NCBI GenBank assembly: GCA_019358985.1
Contig: JAHHIJ010000005.1
Location: 186,001-250,000 of the forward strand
Source of the DNA: Tolypothrix brevis GSE-NOS-MK-07-07A
GTDB lineage: Bacteria > Cyanobacteriota > Cyanobacteriia > Cyanobacteriales > Nostocaceae
Reading direction: 5' to 3'
Length of the DNA stretch: 64,000 bases
Shown: positions 45,701 to 54,025 of the stretch, in pieces
Position numbering within the stretch: position 1 is the stretch's first letter
Layout: each line of letters starts with the position of its first letter
Notes under the pieces: model-generated
The model's database searches: none
The model's input: the letters and a program-made list of their open reading frames with translations, nothing else
Told to the model about the DNA's origin: nothing
Translations under genes and position numbers: made by a program

Positions 45701-46854
45701 TTTCTCTAGCGCAACAGTTTTACAGCGGGGGACAGTTTGCAGGTAATTCTATTACATCCCTCAGCGTTAACGGAGAACGCAAACTCGGTAGCGACACCAC
45801 AATTACGGGACGCTATTCGATATTGGGAGGAGCAAACGAACTCACAACCCAAGGTGCGATCGGTCTCAACAATAAATGGACAATTTCCCCCGGTTTGCGT
45901 CTCAACCTTGCATATGAACACGTTTTTGGTAACTTCCAAGCACGTAACGCAACCGGACAGCAATTTGCCCAACCTTTCACCGCTGGACAAGCAGCTTCCT
46001 CCATCGGCTTTAATGGTGGCGATAGTTACAGTGTTGGCTTAGAATATTCTGACAATCCCAACTTCCAAGCAAGCGCTAAATACGAACATCGCACCTCTTC
46101 CGCAGGTAGCAACACCGTAATTACCGCAGGCATAACAGGCAAAATATCACCAGCGCTCACCGCATTAGCTCGTTACCAACAAGCAAATGCATCAAACCAG
46201 AGATTAACAGGATTAGGTGACATTGCCAACCTCAGATTTGGTCTAGCATATCGTGACCCCAGTAACGACAAATTTAATGCGCTATTACGGTACGAATATC
46301 GCAAAAACCCCTCTGTGATTCCCGATACAATCTTATTCGGTAGTGGCACGGGTTCCGAAGACCATACATTTGCTGCCGAAGCCATTTACGCACCCAATTG
46401 GCAATGGGAATTCTATGGTAAATATGCCCTTCGCAACAGCACCTCATACTTGGCAAGCGATTTAATCGGTAGCACTAGCATAAATTTAGCACAAATGCGA
46501 GCTACGTATCGTTTAGGATACAGCATGGATTTAGTTGGTGAGGCAAGGTGGATTGGTCAATCAGACAACACCGAAACCGGATTTGTTGTGGAAACAGGTT
46601 ACTACCTCACCCCAAACCTGCGACTTTCTGCTGGTTACGTCTTTGGTAAAGTCGATGACCGGGACTTTTCTGGTACGCGATCTGCCGGAGGTGCATACTT
46701 AGGACTAACGGTTAAGCTGAACGAACTATTTGACGGATTTGGACTGCAAAAACGTCCACCCAGGCAGCAAAAAGAGTCAGTAGTGCAAGCTCTCCTAAAA
46801 CACAAAAATCAACGTAGTTCGCAGCAACCCAAAAGTGACGGTATAGGGATATGA
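42757..46854 (+). CDS. Large outer-membrane beta-barrel protein with Ig-like domains (cluster B)
   Basis: 1365 residues. The leader (1-110) holds in-frame repeats followed by an export segment (LAFISVLAGAFSLVLGP). A low-complexity linker leads to a beta domain at about 255-350 (IELRVNGQLVNRD). An invasin-type Ig domain lies at about 355-455 (ARIPADGRSIATVKGQLVDA), and the barrel at about 458-1345 shows YPVYGDSS, MWGDYNTEEF and DYDIDYDRGTVLFREPI. The paralogue in cluster A (15362-19210) lacks the first beta domain. The end VKLNELFDGFGLQKRP is shared. The stop overlaps the start of the next gene by four bases (ATGA). I infer an outer-membrane platform; substrates are unknown. Confidence 0.82.
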   Translation: MIHRLHISSEEPNRETKCSPKEASQPHAETQSSKEEMILPLFRYEVVSVAAPVEVKAKSKRFFRGDATRCSQGEPRKARFSTGDATRTQLAFISVLAGAFSLVLGPNFAKAQSLDSPDNSLTAESNQILKDNLLTNRTDTEYKEEKKEKEVILDQKADISLFTNDQTSVSPEVEFTPVITNSSSKSTTERLENALNQKQSKQAIQTFQPAENVKLPAGLQRLTENRKENITQSPTDEKREEKQISPSPSPTPLTSPIPQIKILTPTPDSVADIPAATVVLQFPVNANIELRVNGQLVNRDLIGRTETDPSTNLVTQTWYGVSLKEGENIITAQIAGTQEATSTIKVEVRGAPTTLTLDTVEARIPADGRSIATVKGQLVDANGNRSNRNAIVTLNATSGEFVGVDFKPDQPGFQVEAKNGQFTATLKSDLKAQTVRIRATTNDLEAYTQLQFETALRSSLVTGVVDFRLGARGTDYYGSYRDFLRPDKDKKTQLDFNSSIFATGAIGEWLFTGALNTSRSLNEDCNCDNRLFRTYQSNEQNYPVYGDSSKTDVVTPSTDSVFVRFERSPKIPGASSDYAMWGDYNTEEFARSSQQFTAVTRQLHGFKANYNLGNFQITGFYGNNVQGFQRDTIAPDGTSGFYFLSRRILVPGSENVFLELEELNRPGTVLERKQLNRGADYDIDYDRGTVLFREPILRTDIGNNGEVLVRRIVTSYQYDSQDSESNIYAGRLQYNLARGLRNESWLAATYLRESQGVRDFELFGADALISFGSQGKFIAEFARSRNNSDLMGNVSGDAYRLEAEGEIFKGLQGRAYYRFADTGFANNATISFVPGQTRYGAQLTGKLSASTNLRLQYDHEDNFGIAPQPLNTFQDLFTPRIEAVPGSKVDNSLTTISAGIQQRFGGSIFDFDWIHRDRKDNIPNSALSSTSDQLRSRLTVPIVNNLTFQAQNELTLSSEKDTVYPDRSIFGLNWAVVPGINVSLAQQFYSGGQFAGNSITSLSVNGERKLGSDTTITGRYSILGGANELTTQGAIGLNNKWTISPGLRLNLAYEHVFGNFQARNATGQQFAQPFTAGQAASSIGFNGGDSYSVGLEYSDNPNFQASAKYEHRTSSAGSNTVITAGITGKISPALTALARYQQANASNQRLTGLGDIANLRFGLAYRDPSNDKFNALLRYEYRKNPSVIPDTILFGSGTGSEDHTFAAEAIYAPNWQWEFYGKYALRNSTSYLASDLIGSTSINLAQMRATYRLGYSMDLVGEARWIGQSDNTETGFVVETGYYLTPNLRLSAGYVFGKVDDRDFSGTRSAGGAYLGLTVKLNELFDGFGLQKRPPRQQKESVVQALLKHKNQRSSQQPKSDGIGI
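42947..43020. repeat. GGAGACGCTACGCG-type repeat inside the barrel gene
   Basis: Two copies of GGAGACGCTACGCGA (near 42949 and 43003) around a small hairpin unit (TTCCCAAGGGGAA, GCGCAAAGCGC). It is translated in frame as GDATRCSQGEPRKARFSTGDATR, a segment given here only by its ends, GDATR...GDATR. The same family lies at 20236-20310. Confidence 0.75.
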
Positions 46855-49127
46855 AGCATCAAAATAAGGAACCTCTCCCTGACTTTGACTTGTGTCAAAG
46901 TCGTCCCTCCCCTGCGAGGGGAGGGAAAAAGATAGGAAGTAATACAAACATATTTGATTCCCCCTTCCCTTGTAGGGAAGGGGATGCGATGACGCAAGTC
47001 AGCGCTGGGGTTAGGTCATTCAGTGGCAAAATGAAAGGACGACTTACTTTATTTGTTCTTCCTTATTTCTTATTCGCTTTTATCCCTAATGTTGCTACAG
47101 CACAGACTCAAAATTCTTTAAAAATAACAGTAAACAGCAACCAAGATGAGATAAAGCCGGATGAGAGTGTGACATTACGAGAAGCGATCGCACTCACCAA
47201 TAATACCCTATCAATAGATAAACTTAGCGATCGCGAAAAAGCGCAAATTCAACCAGCAAGTGGAAATTCGCTCATTGAATTTAACCTACCTGGGGGACAA
47301 ACAACAATCCAACTAACCGAGATATTACCAGCTTTAACATCAGAAGGTACTATCATCGATGGAACAACCCAACCAGGATACGACACCACACAACCCGCAA
47401 ACGCTAAAGATTTCGTCCCAGCATTACCCACACGTCCAGTTGTCGCAATTACCCCGGCACCTGGAAAAGAAGTATTTCGCGGATTATCTATAGTTGCAGA
47501 TAACATTACCATTCGCGGATTAAGTTTATACGGCTTTACTTCAAAACATCAAATTACTGCCAGTCTTCCCCCTGCTGATATTTTCATCGCATCCAGCGAC
47601 ATCAAAAACCACACCAAACCACCCAAAAATGTAGTTATCGAAAACAACTGGTTGGGAATAACACCCGACGAAAAAATGCCGGAAACTACATCTGCATTTG
47701 GGGTATCGGTATTTAATGCAGTGGGGACAATTATCAAAAATAATCGCATTTCCTACCACGATGGAAGCGGAATTATTACCGGATTTCGGGGGGAAGAAAC
47801 GCAAATTATCGAAAATGTGATTATAGGTAACGGTTTAGCGGGAATGCCAGATGCTATCCGCTTGGATGGCAAAGTAAATAAATCAGAAATTCGTGCTAAT
47901 TTGGTTTGTGCAAATGATGGTAGTGCTGTATTTCTATTCAAACCGGAAGGTGCAGTAGAAATTAAAGATAACGACATCAGATACAACGGAAGACGCTTGC
48001 GACGTGCAGCAGTTTACTTAATGGGAAGTGACCATAAAGTTAGCAATAATCAAATCACTAACCAAGCGGGTTCAGGTGTAGTTGTCACAGCATTTCCTCC
48101 CAGTGGTTCCTTTCATCAGGGTGCATCAGTTCGCAATTTGATTGAAAATAACCGCTTTGCCAAATTAGAAGGACTTAGCATCGACTTAAATACAAGGGGA
48201 AATGTTGACGTACAAGACTTTCAAAGAGGTGATGGAAAAAACCCCAAAAGAAACTCAGAAAATCGTCGTTTAGATACAGGAAATGCCGCGATTAATTCAC
48301 CAGAATTTCTCTCAACAGAATTTTTAAACATCAATGGCAAAATTTACATTGATGGAACTGCCGAACCTGGTTCAGAAGTACAAATTTATCAAGTTGCTGA
48401 AGGTGCATTAAATAAAGTTATCGCAACGGTGAAAGCAGACGAAAAAGGCAAATTTGGTGCGATATTAGAGAACTTACAACCGGGAGATATGGTGAGTGCG
48501 ATCGCAACTCATCCCAAATATGGAACCTCAGAACCAGCATACTCGGCTTTGGTGACATCAACCAACCCTGAAGAAATGGCTCAAATTCGTGCAGATGCCG
48601 AACTTTTAGAAAATCATAATTCACTAACAAATCCCACAGGAGAAGTTCCCAACTGTACAACACCCAAACCACCTGAACCCATTCCCGAACCACCAATAGA
48701 ACCAACTCCAGAACCACCAGTTGAACCAATTCGTCTGCGTGTTCCTAATAATATCCACTATGCGTTAGATAAAGACTTTATTAGCGCTGAAAGTGGAAAG
48801 GTGCTAGATAAAATCGTTGCAGTTATGCAGCAATATCCAACAATTGTAATTGAACTACAAGGACATACAGATTTTCGTGCTAGCGATGCGTATAACCAAG
48901 ATTTAGCATTCCGACGCGCTATAAATGCGAGGAATTATCTCATTAAAAAAGGCATTGCACCAGAGAGAATGACACTTCGTTCTTTTGGGGAAAGAAAATT
49001 AATAACACCTGGTAGAGATAGAGTTGAACATGCTTACAACCGTCGCGTTGAAGTGATGTTCTTCGATATTCGCGGTGTAGAAATTATTTTGGAAAGTCAG
49101 GATGAGGATTTGCAAATAGAAAAGTAA
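46851..49127 (+). CDS. Right-handed beta-helix protein with C-terminal OmpA domain (cluster B)
   Basis: 758 residues from the ATG that overlaps the barrel stop. The first about 60 residues are encoded by hairpin repeats; the ATG at 47031 directly before the signal sequence (RLTLFVLPYFLFAFIPNVATA) is an alternative start. Then come LTLREAIALTN-like residues, a beta-helix (IENNWLGITP, IKNNRISYHDGSG, ICANDGSAVFLF) and a Pro/Glu-rich linker. The C-terminal OmpA domain (about 625-745) contains LQGHTDFRASDAYNQDLAFR. It probably joins the complex to peptidoglycan. Paralogue: 12900-15224, similar along its whole length. Confidence 0.85.
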   Translation: MKHQNKEPLPDFDLCQSRPSPARGGKKIGSNTNIFDSPFPCREGDAMTQVSAGVRSFSGKMKGRLTLFVLPYFLFAFIPNVATAQTQNSLKITVNSNQDEIKPDESVTLREAIALTNNTLSIDKLSDREKAQIQPASGNSLIEFNLPGGQTTIQLTEILPALTSEGTIIDGTTQPGYDTTQPANAKDFVPALPTRPVVAITPAPGKEVFRGLSIVADNITIRGLSLYGFTSKHQITASLPPADIFIASSDIKNHTKPPKNVVIENNWLGITPDEKMPETTSAFGVSVFNAVGTIIKNNRISYHDGSGIITGFRGEETQIIENVIIGNGLAGMPDAIRLDGKVNKSEIRANLVCANDGSAVFLFKPEGAVEIKDNDIRYNGRRLRRAAVYLMGSDHKVSNNQITNQAGSGVVVTAFPPSGSFHQGASVRNLIENNRFAKLEGLSIDLNTRGNVDVQDFQRGDGKNPKRNSENRRLDTGNAAINSPEFLSTEFLNINGKIYIDGTAEPGSEVQIYQVAEGALNKVIATVKADEKGKFGAILENLQPGDMVSAIATHPKYGTSEPAYSALVTSTNPEEMAQIRADAELLENHNSLTNPTGEVPNCTTPKPPEPIPEPPIEPTPEPPVEPIRLRVPNNIHYALDKDFISAESGKVLDKIVAVMQQYPTIVIELQGHTDFRASDAYNQDLAFRRAINARNYLIKKGIAPERMTLRSFGERKLITPGRDRVEHAYNRRVEVMFFDIRGVEIILESQDEDLQIEK
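46877..47015. repeat. Three hairpin repeats in the 5' part of the OmpA-type gene
   Basis: GACTTTGAC/GTCAAAGTC, CCCTCCCCT/AGGGGAGGG and CCCCTTCCCT/AGGGAAGGGG in a row, followed by GCTGGGGTTAGGTC. A repeat type frequent between cyanobacterial genes, here placed in the open frame ahead of the signal sequence. Confidence 0.7.
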
Positions 49128-49146
49128 AGACGTAGCACAAAATAAT

Positions 49147-49255
49147 GTAGAGACGCGAAATTTCGCGTCTCTACAGAATACGACACAACACGAACAATTC
49201 CAACTATGAGATGTTGCACAAAATAATCTAGAGACGCGAAATTTCGCGTCTCTAC
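49147..49255. repeat. Two palindromes (core CGAAATTTCG) ahead of the RAYT gene
   Basis: 49147-49174 and 49228-49255, each with arms TAGAGACG/CGTCTCTAC. The flanking bases are repeated too (GAAnACGACACAA), so the unit of about 81 bp is duplicated. Confidence 0.85.
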
Positions 49256-49286
49256 AGAACACGACACAATAGGAATAATTCCAACC

Positions 49287-49955
49287 ATGACCAAACCAAA
49301 ATTTAAAGGCAAATATCGAATAGAATCCATCCGTCTTCCTAACCGCGACTATGCTGCCAATGGTTGGTATTTTGTAACAGTCTGCACTAAAGATTGCTTT
49401 GATTATTTTGGTCAAGTCATGTCAGGTGAGGTAAAACTTTCGGAAATAGGACAAATTGCCCAAAAATGTTGGTTAGAAATTCCCAATCATTTTGAACATA
49501 CCCAAATTGATACACACGTAATTATGCCCAATCACGTTCACGGGATTGTCATTATCGATAAACCCACAGATGTAGAGACGCGAAATTTTACAGATGTAGA
49601 GACGCGAAATTTTACAGATGTAGAGACGCGAAATTTTACAGATGTAGAGACGCGAAATTTTACAGATGTAGAGACGCGAAATTTCGCGTCTCTACAAGGA
49701 TCAGTGGATGAATCGAATAAATTTGGACCTTTAAAATCAGGTTCCTTACAAGCAATCATTCATGCCTACAAATCTGCTGTAACCCGTCATTGTCGTCACA
49801 ACAATTATGACCATTTTCATTTTGCATGGCAATCCCGGTTTTACGAACATATTATTCGTGCTGATGGTTCATTAGACAGGATTCGAGAATACATCATCAA
49901 TAATCCCGCTAAATGGGAACATGACAAAAATAATTCTGCAAATTTATGGATGTAA
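49287..49955 (+). CDS. REP-associated tyrosine transposase (RAYT, IS200-like Y1 family)
   Basis: 222 residues. The start KFKGKYRIESIRLPNRDYA and WYFVTVCTKDCFDYFG are typical of the TnpA_REP family; MPNHVHGIV carries the HUH metal-binding pair. The C-terminal SRFYEHIIRADGSLDRIREY and IINNPAKWEHD hold the probable catalytic Tyr. Such enzymes are thought to spread REP palindromes. Residues 94-137 are an insert of five TDVETRNF units encoded by palindrome left arms, between the HUH motif and the Tyr helix. The gene is flanked by intact palindromes and lies in cluster B; cluster A has no copy at the matching place. Its activity with the insert is not certain. Confidence 0.88.
   Translation: MTKPKFKGKYRIESIRLPNRDYAANGWYFVTVCTKDCFDYFGQVMSGEVKLSEIGQIAQKCWLEIPNHFEHTQIDTHVIMPNHVHGIVIIDKPTDVETRNFTDVETRNFTDVETRNFTDVETRNFTDVETRNFASLQGSVDESNKFGPLKSGSLQAIIHAYKSAVTRHCRHNNYDHFHFAWQSRFYEHIIRADGSLDRIREYIINNPAKWEHDKNNSANLWM
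49566..49695. repeat. Five in-frame 24-bp tandem repeats inside the RAYT gene
   Basis: Each unit is ACAGATGTAGAGACGCGAAA plus TTTT; the fifth is completed by its right arm CGCGTCTCTAC. The unit length is exactly eight codons, so the frame is kept. Confidence 0.92.
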
Positions 49956-49970
49956 TATTCACGTCTAGAT

Positions 49971-49999
49971 ATAAAGACGTAGCAGTGCTACGTCTCTAC
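49971..49999. repeat. Palindrome downstream of the RAYT gene, core TAGCAGTGCTA
   Basis: Arms ATAAAGACG/CGTCTCTAC, 16 bp after the stop codon. The core differs from that of the upstream copies. Confidence 0.8.
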
Positions 50000-50165
50000 A
50001 AATGGAAAAAATGACATTAAAATTAAGTGATTTTACTTACGAATTTAACCCTTTCGTGTGGGAATACTATTGTCGTAAACATTTTTTATCCGCTTTGAAT
50101 CTTCTGTAAATTTGAAAACTCAACATTATTACTTGCAAGTTATGTATTTTTATTGGAACTAAATC

Positions 50166-53100
50166 ATGAAATCTTTATTTAAAAATTTAAGAGCGATCGC
50201 TCAACCTGGTGGTAAAAGTATTCCAGGCATCAGTGTTTCCCTCTGTACCTCCTTGCTAACTATTAGCGCTAGCGTTGGAATTGGCATTACTTTTAATCCA
50301 GAACGCAGTTTGGCAGGTGCTTGTGCAGGTGTATATTCCAGTAGATCTGGTGTACCTACAGCAAGTCAAAGTCAAATTGGTTACTACAATTCAATCACAA
50401 AAAGTTATGTAAACATCGCTACTTACAATAGTGGTGGCAACATTAATGCGATCGCCACCCAACCATCAACTGGCAATCTATTTTTCGTGAATCGGGATAC
50501 AGGTAGAACAGTTGTTTACAATCCAAATACAGGCAGTCAAACCACTCTAACAGGAACTCTTCCTGGTGACACCACTACTATCATCGGTGCTACATTCAAT
50601 CCCAGCGGCAAATTATATGTTTATTACTCAAACAGAACATTAATTGAAGTCAATCCAACTACAGGCAGCCAGACAGGCTCCACGATAAGTATTAGTGGTA
50701 TTCCTGGGAATAATGATAATGATCCTGGACCTAGAATTACTAACGGAGATATTGCGATTGGCACTGACGGTGTTCTTTATGCGGTTGGTGACACTAGCAG
50801 CAGTGGTGGTAGCTACACTTCCCAGCTTTATTCAATTGCTATTTCTGGTACTACAGCCACAGCAACAGCAGTTAATGGAAACAATCTGATTACAGGAGTT
50901 AGTGGTGCTGCGGTTAATGGTCTAGCGATCGACCCAGCTACAAATATATTTTATATTAGTACTAACAATGGAACTTATCAGTTAAACTTCGCTACAAAAG
51001 TTGGAACTCAACTTACTAGTGCTGTTGGAACGAACGACTTAGCTGCTTGTGGTTCCCCAGCACCGGATTTACCCACCATTAATAAGTCATTTAGTCCAAG
51101 CACCGTAACAGGTATACCTGCGACTAGTACTCTGACACTGACTCTGGGTAATACAAATTCGGTTCCTATTTACCTGATACAAGCATTAACCGATAACTTT
51201 CAATCTGGTTTAACTGTTAGTACTCCTAGCGGGTTAAGCGGTACTTGCACAACTATTCCCGGAAATATAGTTACAGCAACAGCAGGAAGTGGTTTAATTA
51301 GCTTAAATGATGGGTTCAAAATTCCTGCTGGTGGTTGCAACGTTTCTGTCAATGTCACAGCTAATAGTGCAGGTACTTATACGAATAGCATTGCGGCTGG
51401 AGCTTTGAAAACTATTGCAGGTGACAACGCTAATGCTGCTAGTTCTACTCTTGTAGTGGCTACTACTTACACTATTTCTGGTACGCTATACAGAGACAAC
51501 AACAGCAACAATACTAACGACAGCGAACCAGCCTTAGCAGCCAACGTCACCGTCACCCTTTATAATGACGCGAACGCTAACAATACTATTGATGCAGGTG
51601 AACAAGTTGGAAGTCCTGTTGTTACCAACGCTAGCGGTCAATACAACTTCGCCACCGTCCCCGCAGGTACTTACAAAATCAAGGTAGATACCGCTGATAC
51701 AGACATTCCGGCTGGATATACCTTGGGGACAGCGAATGACATCACCGCCACAGTAGCAAGCGCCAATGTCACAGGTAAAGACTTTGGTTTTGACATTGCC
51801 GCTGGTTTCTGCAATTTGGGAGATGGTACAGCCGACGCAGCGATCGCAAACTATATCAGTTCTGAAGTCACAAACAATCTTACCGCCACTCGTTCTATTA
51901 CAGATACTTTAGATGATGCTTGGCGCACGGCGACAGGTGGTTCGTCGAGTGGTACTGTAACACCTTGGTTCGGCACCGCTAACACACCAGGTAGTGTCAG
52001 CAACTTCATTTATCTCGATCCCGCCACATCGAGCAGCGTAAATGCGACTGTAGAGTTGGTGCTAGTTAATATTAGTGGATTAACCAATTGTGGGGGTATC
52101 TCTAATACTACATCCTCAACCCCAGTACTAAGTACTAGCCCTGCTTTACAGGATACTTCACCACGTCCTAGCAGCTTATACAACAGTGCTAATCAACCTG
52201 CTTTTTGGAATCAGACGATTGTATCTGGTAATGATAATCGCCGCTTTGCCGCCCGCTTTACCTTTGATAAACCTGTCAAGTCCTTTGGCGCTTGGTTTGG
52301 CGATTTAGAAACTCGCACTGCAAACGGCACTCCAGCAATTCTACGACTGCTTGATGCATCGGGAAATCGAATTGGTAATGATATTCCCATACAACCTACA
52401 GATTTGTCTGATGGCACTCCCCCAGACCCGGAAGCAGTTGACCAAACTAAATGTGGTTCCTCTGCTAATAATATTGGGTGTGGGAATTCTTCTACTCGGT
52501 GGGTGAGTTTTGTGGATAATAACTCTACGCCGCGCGTCAGTCAGGTATTAGTCATCGTTGGTGATGATGACTTTAACGACAATGGTGACACTGAGATTCT
52601 CAGCTTTATTGGGGCAAATATTCTTCCAGCAGTTGCCTCTAACCCCAATGTGCTGCTGGTTAAACGTATCACCAGCATCAACAATAGTACGACAACCAGG
52701 GGCGGTGATAACCTGGCAGTCTACAAAGACGAGGCTAGTAATCCTTACGATGACAACCAAATTACCGTCACAAGTCCCAATCCACCGACTACTCCCGCTG
52801 ATACTGACAAATGGGTGGATGCAGATAATAACGGTGAACCCGATTTAATTGGTGGTATCAATGGTGGTAACGTGCGTCCCAGTGACGAAATCGAGTACAC
52901 CATATATTATTTGTCCGCAGGTGACACTACTGCAAATAATGTTTTGATATGCGATCGCGTTCCTGATAATGCCACTTTCATCCCCACTGCATTTAATAGT
53001 TTCCCCACCAAAAATACAACTGGTCTTCCAAGTGGCGATCGCGGTATCATTTGGCAAAACAATGGTGCAACTGAATCCCTAACTAATGCCAGCGATGACG

Positions 53101-53282
53101 ATACAGCAGAATATTTATCCCCAGGTGTTGACCCCACGATTAAGTACCCAGGTATCAAATGTGATGGGTCCAATACCAATGGTGTTGTAGTTGTGAATTT
53201 GAGGAATTTACCAAATGCGATCGCACCAGGTACACCAATTAATTCATACGGATTTATCCGCTTCCGGGGAAGAGTTAAATAA
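50166..53282 (+). CDS. Large modular surface protein (cluster B, last gene)
   Basis: 1038 residues. The start MKSLFKNLRAIA resembles that of the cluster A protein at 9236 (MKPLFKHLPEIA). After an export segment come a repetitive beta region at about 45-295, maybe a propeller (AIATQPSTGNLFFVNRDTG, AIDPATNIFYISTNNG), a DUF11-like domain at about 300-430 and one SdrD_B-type domain at about 435-545 (SGTLYRDNNSNNTNDSEPA). A further beta domain follows, and then the C-terminal module at about 880-1038 (LLVKRITS, IEYTIYYLSAGD, NGVVVVNLRN), ending FIRFRGRVK. This last module matches the end of the 1204-residue protein of cluster A. Probably an adhesin or fibre. Confidence 0.83.
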   Translation: MKSLFKNLRAIAQPGGKSIPGISVSLCTSLLTISASVGIGITFNPERSLAGACAGVYSSRSGVPTASQSQIGYYNSITKSYVNIATYNSGGNINAIATQPSTGNLFFVNRDTGRTVVYNPNTGSQTTLTGTLPGDTTTIIGATFNPSGKLYVYYSNRTLIEVNPTTGSQTGSTISISGIPGNNDNDPGPRITNGDIAIGTDGVLYAVGDTSSSGGSYTSQLYSIAISGTTATATAVNGNNLITGVSGAAVNGLAIDPATNIFYISTNNGTYQLNFATKVGTQLTSAVGTNDLAACGSPAPDLPTINKSFSPSTVTGIPATSTLTLTLGNTNSVPIYLIQALTDNFQSGLTVSTPSGLSGTCTTIPGNIVTATAGSGLISLNDGFKIPAGGCNVSVNVTANSAGTYTNSIAAGALKTIAGDNANAASSTLVVATTYTISGTLYRDNNSNNTNDSEPALAANVTVTLYNDANANNTIDAGEQVGSPVVTNASGQYNFATVPAGTYKIKVDTADTDIPAGYTLGTANDITATVASANVTGKDFGFDIAAGFCNLGDGTADAAIANYISSEVTNNLTATRSITDTLDDAWRTATGGSSSGTVTPWFGTANTPGSVSNFIYLDPATSSSVNATVELVLVNISGLTNCGGISNTTSSTPVLSTSPALQDTSPRPSSLYNSANQPAFWNQTIVSGNDNRRFAARFTFDKPVKSFGAWFGDLETRTANGTPAILRLLDASGNRIGNDIPIQPTDLSDGTPPDPEAVDQTKCGSSANNIGCGNSSTRWVSFVDNNSTPRVSQVLVIVGDDDFNDNGDTEILSFIGANILPAVASNPNVLLVKRITSINNSTTTRGGDNLAVYKDEASNPYDDNQITVTSPNPPTTPADTDKWVDADNNGEPDLIGGINGGNVRPSDEIEYTIYYLSAGDTTANNVLICDRVPDNATFIPTAFNSFPTKNTTGLPSGDRGIIWQNNGATESLTNASDDDTAEYLSPGVDPTIKYPGIKCDGSNTNGVVVVNLRNLPNAIAPGTPINSYGFIRFRGRVK

Positions 53283-53305
53283 AGTGTCTGCAACAATAGA
53301 CAAAT

Positions 53306-53367
53306 GTAGAGACGTAGCACTGCTACGTCTTTGACAAATGTAGAGACGTAGCACTGCTAGGTCTTTA
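53306..53367. repeat. Two palindromes in tandem, core TAGCACTGCTA
   Basis: 53306-53332 and 53340-53367, both with degraded right arms. The following TTTTGGATAACGCAAATTAA resembles the inner right part of the TAGACATC-type elements. Confidence 0.75.
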
Positions 53368-53414
53368 GGGGTTTTGGATAACGCAAATTAATGAAAAGTA
53401 GAAGAGTGCGCTTC

Positions 53415-53984
53415 TTACCATACTTTATTTAAATTCAATTCAAACCCAGGTAAAACATCTTCACCGGATACAGTTATAGGAGATTCTAATATTTCTACCT
53501 CTTTCCCTAAACGAAAAATTTCTACTGTTTTATTCTTCGGATCAAGTAACCAACCTAAACGAACACCATTATTAATATACTCTTGCATCTTTTCTCTGAG
53601 TTTTTTCAGAGAATCACTACTAGAACGCAATTCCACGACAAAATCAGGTGCCAGAGGCGAAAATTCTTCTTCTTGTTGAGTCTGAGTTAAAGCCTCCCAT
53701 TTTTCATTACTTACCCAAGAAGCATCAGGTGAGTAAACTGCACCATTAGGGAATGTAAAACCACTGGAGGAATCAAATACAAGACCTAAATTTGTGCGAT
53801 CGTTCCAGTTCCATAATTGAGCATTCAAACCAGAGTTTTTCTTACCTGTCCACGGATATGTTGGAGGCATAATTATCACTTCTCCAGTTGCGGTACGTTC
53901 TAACTGCAAATTTTGATTGGCTTGACAAAGTTCATAAAACCCCTCGATACCCAGATTGGGAATATTCAAAGTGATAGCGTTCAT
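53415..53984 (-). CDS. Uma2 family (DUF820) endonuclease-like protein
   Basis: 189 residues. The family fold is a PD-(D/E)XK nuclease. Visible are FYELCQANQNLQLERTATGE, PTYPWTGKKNSGLNAQL, the SPDASWVS motif, PDFVVELRSSSDSL with the Asp/Glu metal ligands, and the GWLLDPKNKTVEIFR end. Cyanobacteria have many copies; the function is unknown. It stands alone between clusters of repeats. Confidence 0.9.
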   Translation of the reverse strand: MNAITLNIPNLGIEGFYELCQANQNLQLERTATGEVIIMPPTYPWTGKKNSGLNAQLWNWNDRTNLGLVFDSSSGFTFPNGAVYSPDASWVSNEKWEALTQTQQEEEFSPLAPDFVVELRSSSDSLKKLREKMQEYINNGVRLGWLLDPKNKTVEIFRLGKEVEILESPITVSGEDVLPGFELNLNKVW

Positions 53985-54025
53985 AAGCTTTAAGAGTGAG
54001 GTTTTGTTCTTATACTAATTCCCTT

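Noticed and set aside
49566-49695. CRISPR-like regular 24-bp repeat array
   Set aside because: The units are directly adjacent with no spacers and keep an open reading frame in a transposase gene.
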